In this document: one piece after another, positions 21,203 through 31,947 of the stretch | Layout of the letters: every line of letters starts with the position of its first letter | Position numbering within the stretch: the first letter of the stretch is position 1 | Source: Apiosordaria backusii | Lineage: Eukaryota; Ascomycota; Sordariomycetes; Sordariales; Lasiosphaeriaceae | Length of the DNA stretch: 64,000 nt | NCBI GenBank assembly: GCA_030549205.1 | Contig: JAUKTV010000024.1 | Coordinates: 1 to 64,000 of the forward strand | Direction of reading: 5' to 3' | Program-made: the position numbers and the translations under genes | Notes under the pieces: model-generated | Database searches by the model: none | Told to the model about the DNA's origin: nothing | What the model saw: only the letters and a program-made list of their open reading frames with translations

Positions 21203-22263
21203 CTAGGGGACATGATTCAATAGACTAGATTTGAGTGGGTGTTTGCTTTCCCGCATCATCAAGGTCCGCAAGACAGGCATGCACACCGCCACGATAGTAA
21301 TGGCCCCTTCGGCTGTACCCAAGGCCATAAGCACCACCACGTGCTCTACACCATGTTAGTCGTCTTCAGTTTGAACTCAGGACAGGTTTCACCTACCTGG
21401 CCCAGCCCTGGGCCGGTTCACATTTTGAATGGCCAGAATCTTCATGAAAGACGCAATACCGGCACTTTCTTCCGGTCAGTGAGTTTCTTTAAGCAAAGAA
21501 GCGAAATGCTCCAGGTCGCGTCAGGCACTCACAAAACCCCCATTCCCATCGCAATAGTGATGCCAATCTTTTCCCTCCTTTTCATCATCAACGGCCCAAA
21601 TAACTTGCATGGCAACAAAGCAAGCATAACATCCATTGTACCGGAATATGCTATTGATTTCGTGAGAACCGACTTCTAATTGTAACTTGAGAGTAGAACG
21701 AGCTTACCAGCAACAAACATATTATACCCATTCATCAGACCCAGTGGCAAACACTTTCCCCCAGGCACCTCCTGTCTCCAGACTCGATCCAAAGGCCAGC
21801 AATGCGCCCACTGTACGATGCAGCTCCCTGCGATACAAATATTCGTTGTCCATATTGCGAACCAGACCAATTTCTTGAGCGGCCCATCTGCCTTTGTTAA
21901 CCTGAGCAACGTAAATCCAAAAGATGTTTTTGACCATCCTGCGGCCAAAATGAGAAAGAACCCAGCTATCGTAGATAAGAGTCTAGTTGTCTCTATATTC
22001 TCTTGTGGGACAGCTTCATGCGATCGGCCAAACCCGAGCGTAGTGTCCACCGTTTGAAAAACGCAGCCCAGGAGGAGAGCAACCCACGAGGCAATGAGTA
22101 GGTAGTCATCCCACCAGAGATGGCGGCCGCGATGGAACTTGCCCCAAAGCCGAAGGGATATAAAGATAGTGGCGTAGGCAGCGAGGACCCATATCACAAA
22201 GTTGAGAACTGGGCTATAGTCGTCAAACGGCTCTGGGGTTATTGGCTCTGTGCGATGGTCCAT
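21203..22263 (-). CDS. Rhodopsin-domain (Pth11/SAT4-like) integral membrane protein
   Basis: Four exons on the minus strand (22263-21708, 21650-21533, 21464-21397, 21345-21203) close in frame at 294 aa. Hydrophobic segments fit the seven-helix fungal rhodopsin-domain family. Landmarks are RLWGKFHRGRHLWWDDYLLI in the first loop, QWAHCWPLDRVW, DVMLALLPCKL, KRREKIGITIAMGMGVFAG and the last helix LGTAEGAITIVAVCMPVLR. Only a dozen residues follow the last helix, so the long cytosolic tail many relatives carry is lacking. Relatives include receptor-like proteins sensing surfaces or small molecules, but most are uncharacterised. Coupling to a G protein cannot be claimed. It is tail-to-tail with the amidohydrolase gene. 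Confidence 0.83.
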
Positions 22264-23029
22264 CTCTGTCAGGTTGTCTAGAAGTGAGCGAATGTTGAGG
22301 GGTCATAGGCACTCTAAGGTCTTCCATCAACACAAATAGTACGGACGGAACCCAAGATAGACGTTCGTGATGGGAGTCAAGTCATAGTCTTCGACGTGGG
22401 TGACATGGAGTCCCCCGGGCGCTGCCGATCATACAATGGTATCGCGGCAAGGGTGTACCGTGCGGTTTCTTCAATAATTGGAGTGTGTACCGCTTTGGGA
22501 ACCCCATGCATGAGGATAGGCTTGGACTCGGAGAGCCGCAATGATGGCGAGGCAGGTTGTGTTTCAGCATTGGCAGACAACCAGCCCCTCGCGTCCGATG
22601 CTGGCCATTCGCAACCCGGAAAACGGTGCATTGTTCGTCCCTACAATACAGGTTCAATCCGGATCCCGGATTCTTTCTTGGCTGCGCCTATATATTATGC
22701 GGCGCAAGAGATCTTGGTTCGCTTCGCAGTGGGTGTAATTATTCAGATACCAGGTGCTACATTCAGGGGTAAAGGGGTATTGATTTTGTGGAGGGGGTCT
22801 GTGCTCCTCGCTGCTAACACATTGGCGGATTCGGAGTTGAGTGTCCATTACATGTACTTGATGGTCTATCTCGTTACCGCATGCTTGCTATAATTTCCCG
22901 AATATCATTATCAACCTGGTGCTTCGGAAGGGCAGCCAGTAGAGAACTGGGCTGGTCTATAGGTCCATGCTCGAGCTACGCTGCCTGGCACTTGCAGTAC
23001 CTCGGTGCATCAGGCTCGTTCAAATCAGC
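22264..23029. other. Spacer between rhodopsin-domain and esterase genes
   Basis: 766 bp between two minus-strand genes. It should hold the rhodopsin-domain promoter and the esterase 3' end. A 165-codon plus-strand open frame (22396-22893) lacks motifs and intron logic and is judged fortuitous. Confidence 0.5.
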
Positions 23030-24417
23030 TCAAATTTTGCTTGCATGGCCCACATGGCTGGCGACAAAATCAAGCAAGGGTTGGATGTATGTTTCCCAGC
23101 CGTTGATGTCGCGGTTCTGCCAGCATTGCGTCAGCCCTGCTTCCATAATCATACCACACATGACTGGAAGAGGAACACGGTACTCACAATGTACTTAAGG
23201 TCATACACATGCGGCTCCCCTTCCTCATAACACTCCAATACAGGAACTCCTCTGCTCTTCAACAGCTCTGCCATCCGATAACTCTGATCAATGCGCACAA
23301 CATCATCCCCACTCCCATGCATAAAAGCCGTTGGCGGGTATGTTCGTTCTTGATCCCTCAGCAGCACCCTGTACGGGGACATGCTTTCGAGAAACTCGAC
23401 AAACTCCTCTTGGGTTTTGAATGTCTCTCGATGCATAACCCCTTTTCTCAACCCCTCCATATCAGAGTTCAGGGACCTCCGCATATGCAACTCAGCCTGC
23501 AGTCTGATGCGTCTGTTGTACTTGAAGTCTGTGGCCCAGTACCGTTGTATCTGTTGCTCTGTGAGAATTTCTTGTTCATTCCATGCCAGTGCATCCGTTA
23601 ACACGTTCTCCGGGTTTCTGTCCACAAGGAAAGCGTCGAGCTCAGCATCGGTGAATTCTCCTTTCCACGGTGGCGGATTGTCTGGCTTCCAAGGTTCAAA
23701 CTGGGCGCTTTCGCAGAAATGTGGGATTGACAAGAAGTCAACCAGACCATAGACGTCGACCACTGCTTTAGGGGCCGGTGACAAATGCGCGGCCATCAAC
23801 GTGACCAAATGGCCGCCTGCTGATTCGCCGACGAGAACATATCGGTCAACATTGACTTTGCCCTTCCCGAGTATGGAAGGCAGATTGGAACGGAGCCAGG
23901 AAACAGATTCTAAACAGTCGGACAGCTGATCGTCAATTCTGGCCTGCGGGGCTAATCGGTAGTTGTGCGAGACCAGGTGGTAACCTCGCGAACGGAACCC
24001 AGGCGTGAGCCAGGGGAGGGGGGCGAAGTCTTATTTTCCAAGTCAGAACATCGTGAAGGCAAGGTGACAGTCCAGAGGTCAACAAGTGGGAGCATGGGTG
24101 GACGGGGGTGAAGAAGGTGATGTAAACAATTCTCACATACGAGCGCCACCCAACCAGCCGCCTCCATGGGTCCTGACCGGAAGACAAAGTTAGCAAAAGT
24201 TGCCCACGACCACGTGCAATCAGAGGCTGGTCATATACCATAAAACAAACGGAGCAGCCTCCTCAACAGGTGGATCTGCAGGCCACACCCTCACAGACAA
24301 CTGGATGCCGCTCTTAGACTCGAATGTATGATCAGTAAAGCTAGGGGGCGAACCGGGTGGCGCACCAGGCGGCAAATGAAGTTCAGGCCCCTCAAGCGGG
24401 AGTGCACTAGACGCCAT
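23030..24417 (-). CDS. Alpha/beta hydrolase, hormone-sensitive-lipase-like esterase
   Basis: Four exons on the minus strand (24417-24239, 24172-24141, 24029-23188, 23116-23030) give 379 aa in frame. The oxyanion-hole motif HGGG (in WTHGGGWLGG) is assembled across intron 1, in the 32-nt second exon. The nucleophile elbow is GESAGG. The acid lies in GSGDDVVRID and the catalytic His in EGEPHVYD, so the triad is complete. HNYRLAP is a further family landmark. No signal peptide is seen, so a cytosolic carboxylesterase or lipase acting on small esters is likely. The start ATG at 24417 is the first in frame; the longer reading begins at a TTG. Confidence 0.88.
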
Positions 24418-26089
24418 ATTTATCAAGAGCCCCTTCAGATCAGATCATCAAAGAGCTTGTGATGTTGAATGGGAGGTTCAGTATTGGAAGTGACAGAGCG
24501 CAAGCCCGAATGAGGGGTCAGGCGCTGGAGTGAGGGGCTTCGATGGAGCATTGATGGGCTCATGCTCGGAAGCAAAGATAATTGCGACCCACTTGCCGCC
24601 TTACCAATATCGCCAGGGGTAATAGATGCCTTGGTATTAGTAAGAAACATGTTTGTACTCGAGCGACCCCGTGGTTTCTTCAGTTTCGTTCGCCGGTTTC
24701 TGAACATTGACTTGTCGTCCTGCAATCGTTTACTCATAGGTAAGCTTACACCTACATGTAGGCATAACATAGGCTACCATAACTACCAATAATACAATGG
24801 AGAGAGGCCGCTCCAAACCATTTTAGTGGTACGTTATACTCCGAGAACAGCACCTTCTGGACTTCTTCTTTCGGTTCTTTCAACCATGCCGCCACGAGGC
24901 GTGCCACCACTCCCTCCGCGCGTGCTGTCTGCATATGCAGATTTACCACAACGCAAACACGTGGACAAGCAACGATCTTGCTCTCAGCGAGGAATTTTCC
25001 ACCTCTCAGCGCCGCGGACCAAAAGGGGAAGAATTCGGAGGCTTTCCGGACCTGGAACAGGAAGTCCAGTGAGCCTTGGCAAACCCTCAATGTGACAGTT
25101 CGGGTTGCAAAAAGGACCCGGTAGTTGGATTCCGGCTAAATACCCATGTGGTCACGGTGCGGGCGGTAAAGATCTCCGCGTGGCTGGCTTGTGCGTTGGT
25201 CTTTTCTTTTGCTTAATAGTAATAGACATCGCCTCCATGATGTCTTTGTTGATCCAGATTCAACTACGATGGGATGGCAGTTCCAGGTCTGATTACTTGG
25301 CTGTTGTGGATTCATAAGCGAGGCGAGCTACAGAGATACAGTATCGGACGCTCGTCAAACAGAGATTCTCGGAAGGATAGGTAGTGATGGATAAATTGCC
25401 ATCACATAGATGTGTGTACTTGCAAAGCTACTACATAGGCCGGGTGGACGTGCGCCATGCTGATTTCAAGAGTAAGCGAGCCGCCAACAGACTATAAGGT
25501 ACCAACCACAAACCGGGTTTGCCCTCATTTATTTCAGTCACCAGACGTTGCACAGGTCTTTATCGGCCCCTTTTCCCTGGGACCATGACGACTGAAAACC
25601 GCTTTAAAGCGCGTCTGGCTCAAGTGTAACTCAGTCATGGCGGTTCTTGGCCTGCTAACAAGGAACACTACCCCATGGGGAGTCCAATTCAAGCAAGCTG
25701 TAGTCCATCCCAAACGGGCCCTGATTCAGGCTAAAAGTTTAAAAGGAACATTCCATGAGGCTTACCGCCCATATCCCTTTCTAAATGCAACCATCTTGGC
25801 GTACTAGTGGTTTGCAGGCATGACGACTAGCCTCATCAACGCCACCAAGAGCACCCTCGATGGATGGGTACGGCATCTTCTCCGCCGAGAACCAAACTTC
25901 TTTCTGGGGATATGGGGAAGCATGTGACTTGGCAACGGGCTTCAACTTCTAGATCCCTTGTTCCTAAACAACGTGTGTCGGGCATATAAAGAGGCAATGC
26001 CAGACCCCAAACATACCTACACTTGTCGGCTGTTTCCACGGTCAAGGAGAAGGAAGATCTATCACCCTTTCTGAACTTTGTCTTTCACC
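24418..26089. promoter_or_regulatory. Shared upstream region of the esterase and CE15 genes
   Basis: About 1.7 kb between divergent genes. A TATA box (ATATAAA, 25984-25990) lies 100 bp before the CE15 start. GGCTAA-type sites occur at 25729-25734 (plus) and 25827-25832 (minus), and one CTGGGG at 25904-25909. These match published consensus sequences for the (hemi)cellulase activator Xyr1/XlnR/XLR-1 (GGCTAR) and the carbon repressor CreA/CRE-1 (SYGGRG). Short open frames on the minus strand (24435-24770, 24752-25090) have no support. Confidence 0.45.
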
Positions 26090-27535
26090 ATGGTCTCACA
26101 GACAGTAGCTTCCTCCCTTCTGGTGGTCCTTGGCGCCGCCGGCGTCAGGGCCCAGCAACGCCAGAGCCTCTGGGGGCAGTGCGGTGGCGCCAACTGGAGC
26201 GGCCCAACACTCTGCGTTGACGGTGCGTGGTGCAACCCCCAGAACCAGTGGTATCATCAATGCATTCCCGGGAGCGGCCCTACCACTGCCCAGCCCCAGG
26301 TCCCTACCACTACCGCCAGACCTACGACAACACTCGTCACATCCGTTGTTGCTTCCAGCTCCTCTTCGTCGGGCCCCGTGGTGACCAACCCTCCTGTGAA
26401 CCCCGGCACCTGCCCGACCACACCCTCGGGCCTCGGATCGCCTGTGGCCAATCAGCTCAATGATCCCTTCACCTTCCATAACGGAAACAAGGTCACCAGC
26501 AAGGCGGACTGGGCCTGTCGCCAAAAAGAAATCTCTGAGCTTCTCCAACGGTATGAGCTTGGAACGCTGCCCCCCAAACCCAGCAGCGTGACGGCTTCAT
26601 TTTCGGGAAGCACCCTCTCCATCTCTGTCTCGGAAGGTGGCAAGTCCATTTCTTTCTCCGTCTCCATCAGCAACCGTCCCTCTGGAGCCGGCCCGCACCC
26701 CGCCATCATCAACTTTGGCACCATGGGCGCTTCCCTCCCCGTTCCGGCTGGTGTGGCCACCATCAACTTCAACAATGACGACATTGCCCAACAGCAAGGT
26801 GGTTCCTCGCGCGGCCGCGGCAAGTTCTATGATCTGTATGGATCCAGCCACTCGGCCGGTGCCCTCACCGCCTGGGCCTGGGGCGTGTCCCGCATTGTCG
26901 ACGCCCTGGAGCTCACCCAAGCTCAGACTGGCATTGACCCTACCCGCCTCGGTGTCACTGGCTGCTCCCGCAATGGGAAGGGCGCCATCGTGGCCGGTGC
27001 CCTCGAACCCAGAATCGCCCTCACCTTGCCCCAAGAATCCGGTGCTGGTGGCTCTGGCTGCTGGAGAATCGCCACCTGGCAAAAGAACAATGGGCAGAAT
27101 GTCCAAGATTCGACTCAGATTGTCCAGGAAAATGTCTGGTTCTCACCCAACTTCAACACCTATGTCAACAATGTCAACCAGCTCCCCTTTGACCACCATT
27201 TGCTCGCCGGTCTTATCGCTCCCCGTGCTCTCTACGCCATGGAGAACGTAGACATGGAGTGGCTCGGCAAGATCTCCACATACGGTTGCATGGGTATCGC
27301 CCGGAAGCAGTGGGAGGCTTTGGGTGCACTTGACAACTTTGGCTACTCGCAGGTCGGCGGCAACAGCCACTGCAGCTTCCCATCCAGTCAGCAAGGCAGC
27401 GAGCTCAACGCCTTCATTGACAAGTTCCTGCTCAAGAGGAGCGGAGGTAACACGAACATCTTCAGAAGCACCCAGACTCACTCAAGCTTCAACATGAACA
27501 ACTGGAGCCCGTGGGCTGTTCCGTCGCTGAACTAA
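26090..27535 (+). CDS. Secreted glucuronoyl esterase (CE15) with N-terminal CBM1
   Basis: A single exon of 481 aa. CE15 enzymes cut the ester between glucuronic acid side chains of xylan and lignin alcohols, loosening lignin-carbohydrate complexes outside the cell. Residues 1-21 are a signal peptide. A CBM1 cellulose-binding module follows (about 26-59, WGQCGG...NQWYHQC, with its Cys pattern intact). Then comes a Thr/Ser/Pro linker to about 105 and the CE15 domain to about 465. The catalytic Ser293 is in GCSRNGKG. Glu316 is in PQESGAGG and His427 in NSHCSF, a complete triad. Putative XlnR-type and TATA sites lie upstream. The start is the ATG in CACCATGG at 26090. Confidence 0.97.
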   Translation: MVSQTVASSLLVVLGAAGVRAQQRQSLWGQCGGANWSGPTLCVDGAWCNPQNQWYHQCIPGSGPTTAQPQVPTTTARPTTTLVTSVVASSSSSSGPVVTNPPVNPGTCPTTPSGLGSPVANQLNDPFTFHNGNKVTSKADWACRQKEISELLQRYELGTLPPKPSSVTASFSGSTLSISVSEGGKSISFSVSISNRPSGAGPHPAIINFGTMGASLPVPAGVATINFNNDDIAQQQGGSSRGRGKFYDLYGSSHSAGALTAWAWGVSRIVDALELTQAQTGIDPTRLGVTGCSRNGKGAIVAGALEPRIALTLPQESGAGGSGCWRIATWQKNNGQNVQDSTQIVQENVWFSPNFNTYVNNVNQLPFDHHLLAGLIAPRALYAMENVDMEWLGKISTYGCMGIARKQWEALGALDNFGYSQVGGNSHCSFPSSQQGSELNAFIDKFLLKRSGGNTNIFRSTQTHSSFNMNNWSPWAVPSLN

Positions 27536-27908
27536 GATCTCGAAATAGGGACACGAAGGGAAATGGAGGATGGGGGCTATCGTGGATGGGAAATGGGAAA
27601 TGGGGAATGGGAAATGGGTGAGAAAGAGTTCTTGTATATAGTTTGCATTTGCTAGACCTGGCCAGATGTCTGGTAATGAACATATCTCCAACATTCGCAA
27701 ATACCCACTTGAAACGTGATTTAATTCTGTAACACGTGACAGCTAATGTGGTGCCGGCGGCAGTGTGGGGCAGCGAGAAGCGGCAGGCCATCATGCCCCC
27801 GCCAAGCAAAACAATCACAAGACCCCCGCGACTGCAACTTCGACTGTATCAACCTCAAATATTTCCCTTGAGTTTCTTCCCTGGCCGCGCACCTTTATAT
27901 AAACACCA
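27536..27908. repeat. CE15 3' region with GGGAAAT repeats; start of next gene
   Basis: A G-rich stretch of imperfect GGGAAAT units runs at about 27586-27622, just after the CE15 stop, with at least four GGG runs on the plus (sense) strand. A TATATAAA box at 27896-27903 sits only 5 bp before the next start codon. Confidence 0.6.
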
Positions 27909-29084
27909 ATGAACAGCCCACGGCCGTCGACCCCGCCGGGGGCGAGGTCACGACAAAACAATCTCGTCCACACCTTGTCTCTCCGCTACCTCCTTATAGT
28001 GCCGATATTACTGGCCATAGCAACGGCCATCGTTCTCTTCCAACATTCCGACACCAACATCTATATGCTTTACTCCCAATGTCATGCCCGCTCACGCATC
28101 CCCTGGCTCAGTCACATCCCCCTTCTCGGCACCCCATCCTGCTTCCTTGTCTCCTTCTTTGGTGAAGCCGCAGCCTCTCTTCGCAGCTCAGCCATCCTCT
28201 CCGTCATCTTCTCCTTCCTCGCCGGTCTCCTCACTGTGTCGACCGTCGAAGCAGCCAGAATCTGCAATGCTCCCTCCATCTTGATCGCCTACCCCACCGG
28301 CCTGTGGCTCATCTTCGACCTCATCGGTGGCGCCTTCGTCTGGGAGCTCATCATCATCCCGGCCTTCTTCCACCGCAGCCGCGAAATCATCACCTCCCGT
28401 CGCCAGGACCTCCCCACTTCTGACATCCCTCCGGCCGACCCAACTTTTGGTGAAACCATGCGCCACCTCACCAAGACCTCCGAGACCATCGCCATTCCCT
28501 TTGCTGTGGCCCTCGGTTTTGTCGCGCCGTCAATCTTGATGCTGGCCCACACAAGCCCGGTCACTGTCCTCCTCTGGCTCTTCTTCCCGCTCTGGACGGC
28601 GCTTTTCAGACAGTCAGCTCGCAAGCTCACGACGCTGTCTCTGGTTAGATTGAACGGATCCTGGCAGGAATCCCTGCACCTCGAGTCCAGCACTCTGGGC
28701 CTGGTCAGAGTCTACCTCCTCCCCATCTTTTGCTCGGTCGCCTCCCACATCTTTTTACTGTGGAGCCTGTCCCAGTCGGACGACAGGAAAGAAATGACGC
28801 GGTCCACACTCAAGTTCATCACCATCGATGCCTTCTTTGTCGGACTGACGGTTCTGTACTGGATCTTGGTCGAGGCGGGGTGGAGGGTAGCTGCCGTGAT
28901 GGTGCTCACATCGGTAATACTTGGCCCTGGGGCGGGCATCTGTTTGGGGTGGATCTATCGGGAGGCGATGCTCAATCTGACGGGAGCCGCCGGGAGTGGA
29001 GTGACGGTTGTGGCGGTTGGTGCTGACCCAAGGAGGAGGGGGAGTGGAAGTGAGGCAGGGGAAGAGACACCCCTGCTTCGATGA
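27909..29084 (+). CDS. Polytopic membrane protein of unknown function
   Basis: A single exon of 391 aa. I do not recognise the family with confidence. Eight or so hydrophobic segments are visible: about 27-45, 75-93, 97-115, 124-150, 195-220, 222-235, 265-285 and 305-350. A short polar N-terminus and a basic, acidic-ended tail finishing in EETPLLR flank them. A TATATAAA box lies only 5 bp upstream of this ATG. Either that box is not the promoter, or translation starts lower, for example at the Met near residue 53. Similar unnamed multi-pass proteins occur in many ascomycetes. No catalytic motif is seen. Confidence 0.75.
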   Translation: MNSPRPSTPPGARSRQNNLVHTLSLRYLLIVPILLAIATAIVLFQHSDTNIYMLYSQCHARSRIPWLSHIPLLGTPSCFLVSFFGEAAASLRSSAILSVIFSFLAGLLTVSTVEAARICNAPSILIAYPTGLWLIFDLIGGAFVWELIIIPAFFHRSREIITSRRQDLPTSDIPPADPTFGETMRHLTKTSETIAIPFAVALGFVAPSILMLAHTSPVTVLLWLFFPLWTALFRQSARKLTTLSLVRLNGSWQESLHLESSTLGLVRVYLLPIFCSVASHIFLLWSLSQSDDRKEMTRSTLKFITIDAFFVGLTVLYWILVEAGWRVAAVMVLTSVILGPGAGICLGWIYREAMLNLTGAAGSGVTVVAVGADPRRRGSGSEAGEETPLLR

Positions 29085-29758
29085 GAATGATGATTTTGTC
29101 TATACTTTGCAAGATGCCAATGAGCGATCCCACGAATAATCCGCACATCCCAGCGCGATGCACAGCACTGAGGCAGGCCTATATAAAGTGCTCTTCGGGC
29201 CTGCTTTACAACAGGCATGTCTTCTTCAGAGTGAAGAGTAACCTCAATACCTAAAACGTGAGCGTTGTGCTTCAAGCTTGAGGTGACTGAAAGTTTGAAA
29301 GTGAGAAGAAGCCTTGCCTCAAGGCTGCAGGGACGAAGTTTGAAATCAGGGAGCGCTCAGACTATGTAAAAAGGGGAAAACCTCCGCCAGTTAAGCCGTT
29401 GTTTGAAAGGGCAAACCCGTCATTGGTCCTCCCGATGTGCCATCTCATAGTACCTAGACAAGAGCCTTCTTCGGAGTCCTTCAAAAGATTCTGAACAGCT
29501 TTTTGAAGACGAACATTGTGTTCTTGATAACAGCAACCTGTTGTCTTGCTACATCCCTCATCAAGACTAGGTAGGTACCTACATTTCGACACTAATTACC
29601 TAATAGCCAGCTGTGTTGACCCCCACGATGTCGAGGATGGCGGCATCAGCCCCCAAAATGGCGTCAACTTGGTTCACCACATAAAAGCAAATGCAGCTCT
29701 TTTGACAACACCGCATGCCTTCTTTTACATTACATAGATACAAGCCTTCAGACTCACA
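29085..29758. other. Spacer between the membrane protein and the Zn2Cys6 regulator (tail to tail)
   Basis: About 670 bp. A TATATAAA motif at 29180-29187 is not followed by a convincing gene. A GTAGGTACCTAC palindrome lies at about 29571-29582. No gene seen. Confidence 0.5.
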
Positions 29759-31947
29759 TCACATATTCGGTCCCGTAAATTGCTGGCCGGGCCATCCGCT
29801 CGAAAATGTGGACCAGTCCATCCCATACAGCTCCGGCCCAAAGTTGAACCCGTTCAATACCTCTTCAAACGCATTACTCCCCGATGTCACACCACTTGCA
29901 TGCGAAGGCGCCACAGGCGCCACAGGCCCTGACAATGGTGGCTCTATGATGGCCAGGTTAGGCAAGGTCATTGATGGAGCCGATGTCGTCGGCACAGATG
30001 GCTGGAATGTGTACCGAGCTGCTGGCGCTTGAATGGCTTGCGGATGGCCAGCCACCCTGGTGCCGATGGCGGATTGAGTAAAGGTCGAAGGTCCGTGGCG
30101 ATCGCGAGCTGGAGAATCGGGCGCGCCTTCTGGGAGCTGTAAGCCATGGGTGATGATCCGCTCGATGTCCGCTTGCTGATACCTTGTTAGTTATCTGGTG
30201 TCTTATCCGAGAGCGAACCAAGCTGGGCACTTACAATGCTAGCAGAGGCCGGACCAGTAGTAGATTGTTGGGCGGCCTTTAAGCAAACAGCAGAAAGCTC
30301 TTGAACTCGTTCCAGGGTAAAAGTCAGGTCACCTGTACCTGTTTGAAGCCCGTGATACAGAACCCTTGTGCACTGAAAGGCACAGCCCGGCAGATCCAAG
30401 TCAGTGACTGGGGCACTGCTGCCCAAGGTCAGGAGCTGTGCAAACATGTCGGCCATGGCCCTGGCGTGGCCGTAGCAGCTTTGACGGCTGCGGCCGACGA
30501 AATTAGGATCCAGCTGCTGCAGGACTGATGGAGGAAGCGCCTCCCGCAGTCCGTCTAGATAAAGGCGGTACAGGTCGAGATGGCATTGTCTCCACCAGAC
30601 ATGTGTCATGACAAAGATGCCCAGCCTTGGTGAATAGGTTCGCAGACGCAGGTTGCCCTCTGACCATTTGAACGATGGCGGCAACCGTTCCTCGAACCCT
30701 TCCAGCTCTGTCAACAGCTCAGCGCAGCGCAATGGGAGGGTGGTCAGATCCTCTTGAGACCACGACGTGATGGCCTGAGAGGTACACTGCAATATCCTGG
30801 CGCGCATCCACTGGATACGCACATGCAGGGCCATGAACCCAAGAGCGTCGGGCATTGGCGAGGTTCCCATGCCGGTTTCCGATAATGGTGGCCTCAGTGG
30901 CTCAGTGGCTTCCGGAAGGTCGAACTCGAAATTCCTTTCGTTGCAGGGCAGGTGAACGTGGATCTGGCGCTCCGCATCGGGCCACAGAGCAACGTCATGC
31001 TGCCCTGCCGAAATGGACGAATCGATCATGTACAAGGACCACATCAGTCGACGGCGAGACTCTCGCGCAAGAAAGCAGAGGTCCGGGTTCTCGTGGTTGA
31101 GTCGAAGGGCCGTGGCAAACCGGCTCGCGATAGCATGCAGCATAAAGGCACCCGAAAACCTCCTCGAGAAGATGCGATGCTCAACGGCAATCACCAGCGC
31201 CTGGAGACGAACAATGGAAGGTTTCTCAATCTCGGCCAAGCACAGCCCCACAGCCTCTTCGATGCACTGATTCCCGTACTCGCTCATTCCTGAACCCAGA
31301 TCTGTCAGCAAAGCCGTGATTGCAATCAGAGCAAGCACAAGAGACCGGTCGAGCGACCCGGCATGGTAACGTTCCATCAGCGATGCCCGATGCAAGAAGG
31401 AGAACTTGGGGATATGATGCACATGGCGGAAGAAGGCGTCAAAAGCGCGCAGGACGAGATCTTCGTCTGGTTCAGTCCGGCCAGCAGAACCTGGAGCAGG
31501 GCTCACAGTACCGCTAGCAAAGGCGCTGCGTCCAGAGTGGCCATCGTCACAAGATGGCGAGTCTGGCGGATGAACCGCGGCAGAAGCTCCTGATGCTTGA
31601 GGAGGGCCGGTCAGGGGAAGTGAGCGCTTTCCAGGAAGGTAGACGCATTGGAGTCCCTGGGCCGAGCAGCGGTCACAACTCGGAGTCGAGCCGCTGCAGC
31701 GGGCCTTCTTCTCGTGGCAGTTTTGGCAGGCGCGGCGGACTCGACGACGAGGTATCGCGATGCGAGACACGGCAGCATCGGTCTGGACCACCTCGACGCC
31801 CATGTGTTCGTCGTACGAGCAAGCAAAGCCAAGTCGCTCGCAGTTGGTGCAAGTCCCCTTTCGACCATCACATCGCACCTTGCGAGCACGACACGTTATA
31901 CACGTGTGTGCGGTGCGCTTCTGCTGTGTCCGGGGTGATGCGCGCAT
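29759..31947 (-). CDS. Transcription factor with two tandem Zn2Cys6 clusters
   Basis: Two exons on the minus strand (31947-30235 and 30175-29759) give 709 aa. The 59-nt intron has a GTAAGT donor and CTAAC branch site. Residues 16-43 (C16, C19, C26, C33, C36, C43) and 74-101 (C74, C77, C84, C91, C94, C101) each match the full C-x2-C-x6-C-x6-C-x2-C-x6-C pattern, joined by a basic segment (RIAIPRRRVRR). A helical fungal-specific regulator region spans about 155-400. The tail is rich in Pro, Ser, Gly and aromatic residues, as in activation regions. Most family members have one cluster. It is divergent from PARP across about 950 bp and tail-to-tail with the membrane protein. Target genes are unknown; the nearby CE15, esterase and transporter genes are possible but unproven. 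Confidence 0.93.

Noticed and set aside
22396..22893. 165-codon open frame on the plus strand between the rhodopsin-domain and esterase genes
   Set aside because: No motifs or intron logic; lies in the spacer and promoter of a well-supported minus-strand gene. Treated as chance.
24435..25090. Two overlapping minus-strand open frames upstream of the esterase
   Set aside because: Low-complexity and unlike any family I know. The esterase model starts cleanly at 24417 without them.
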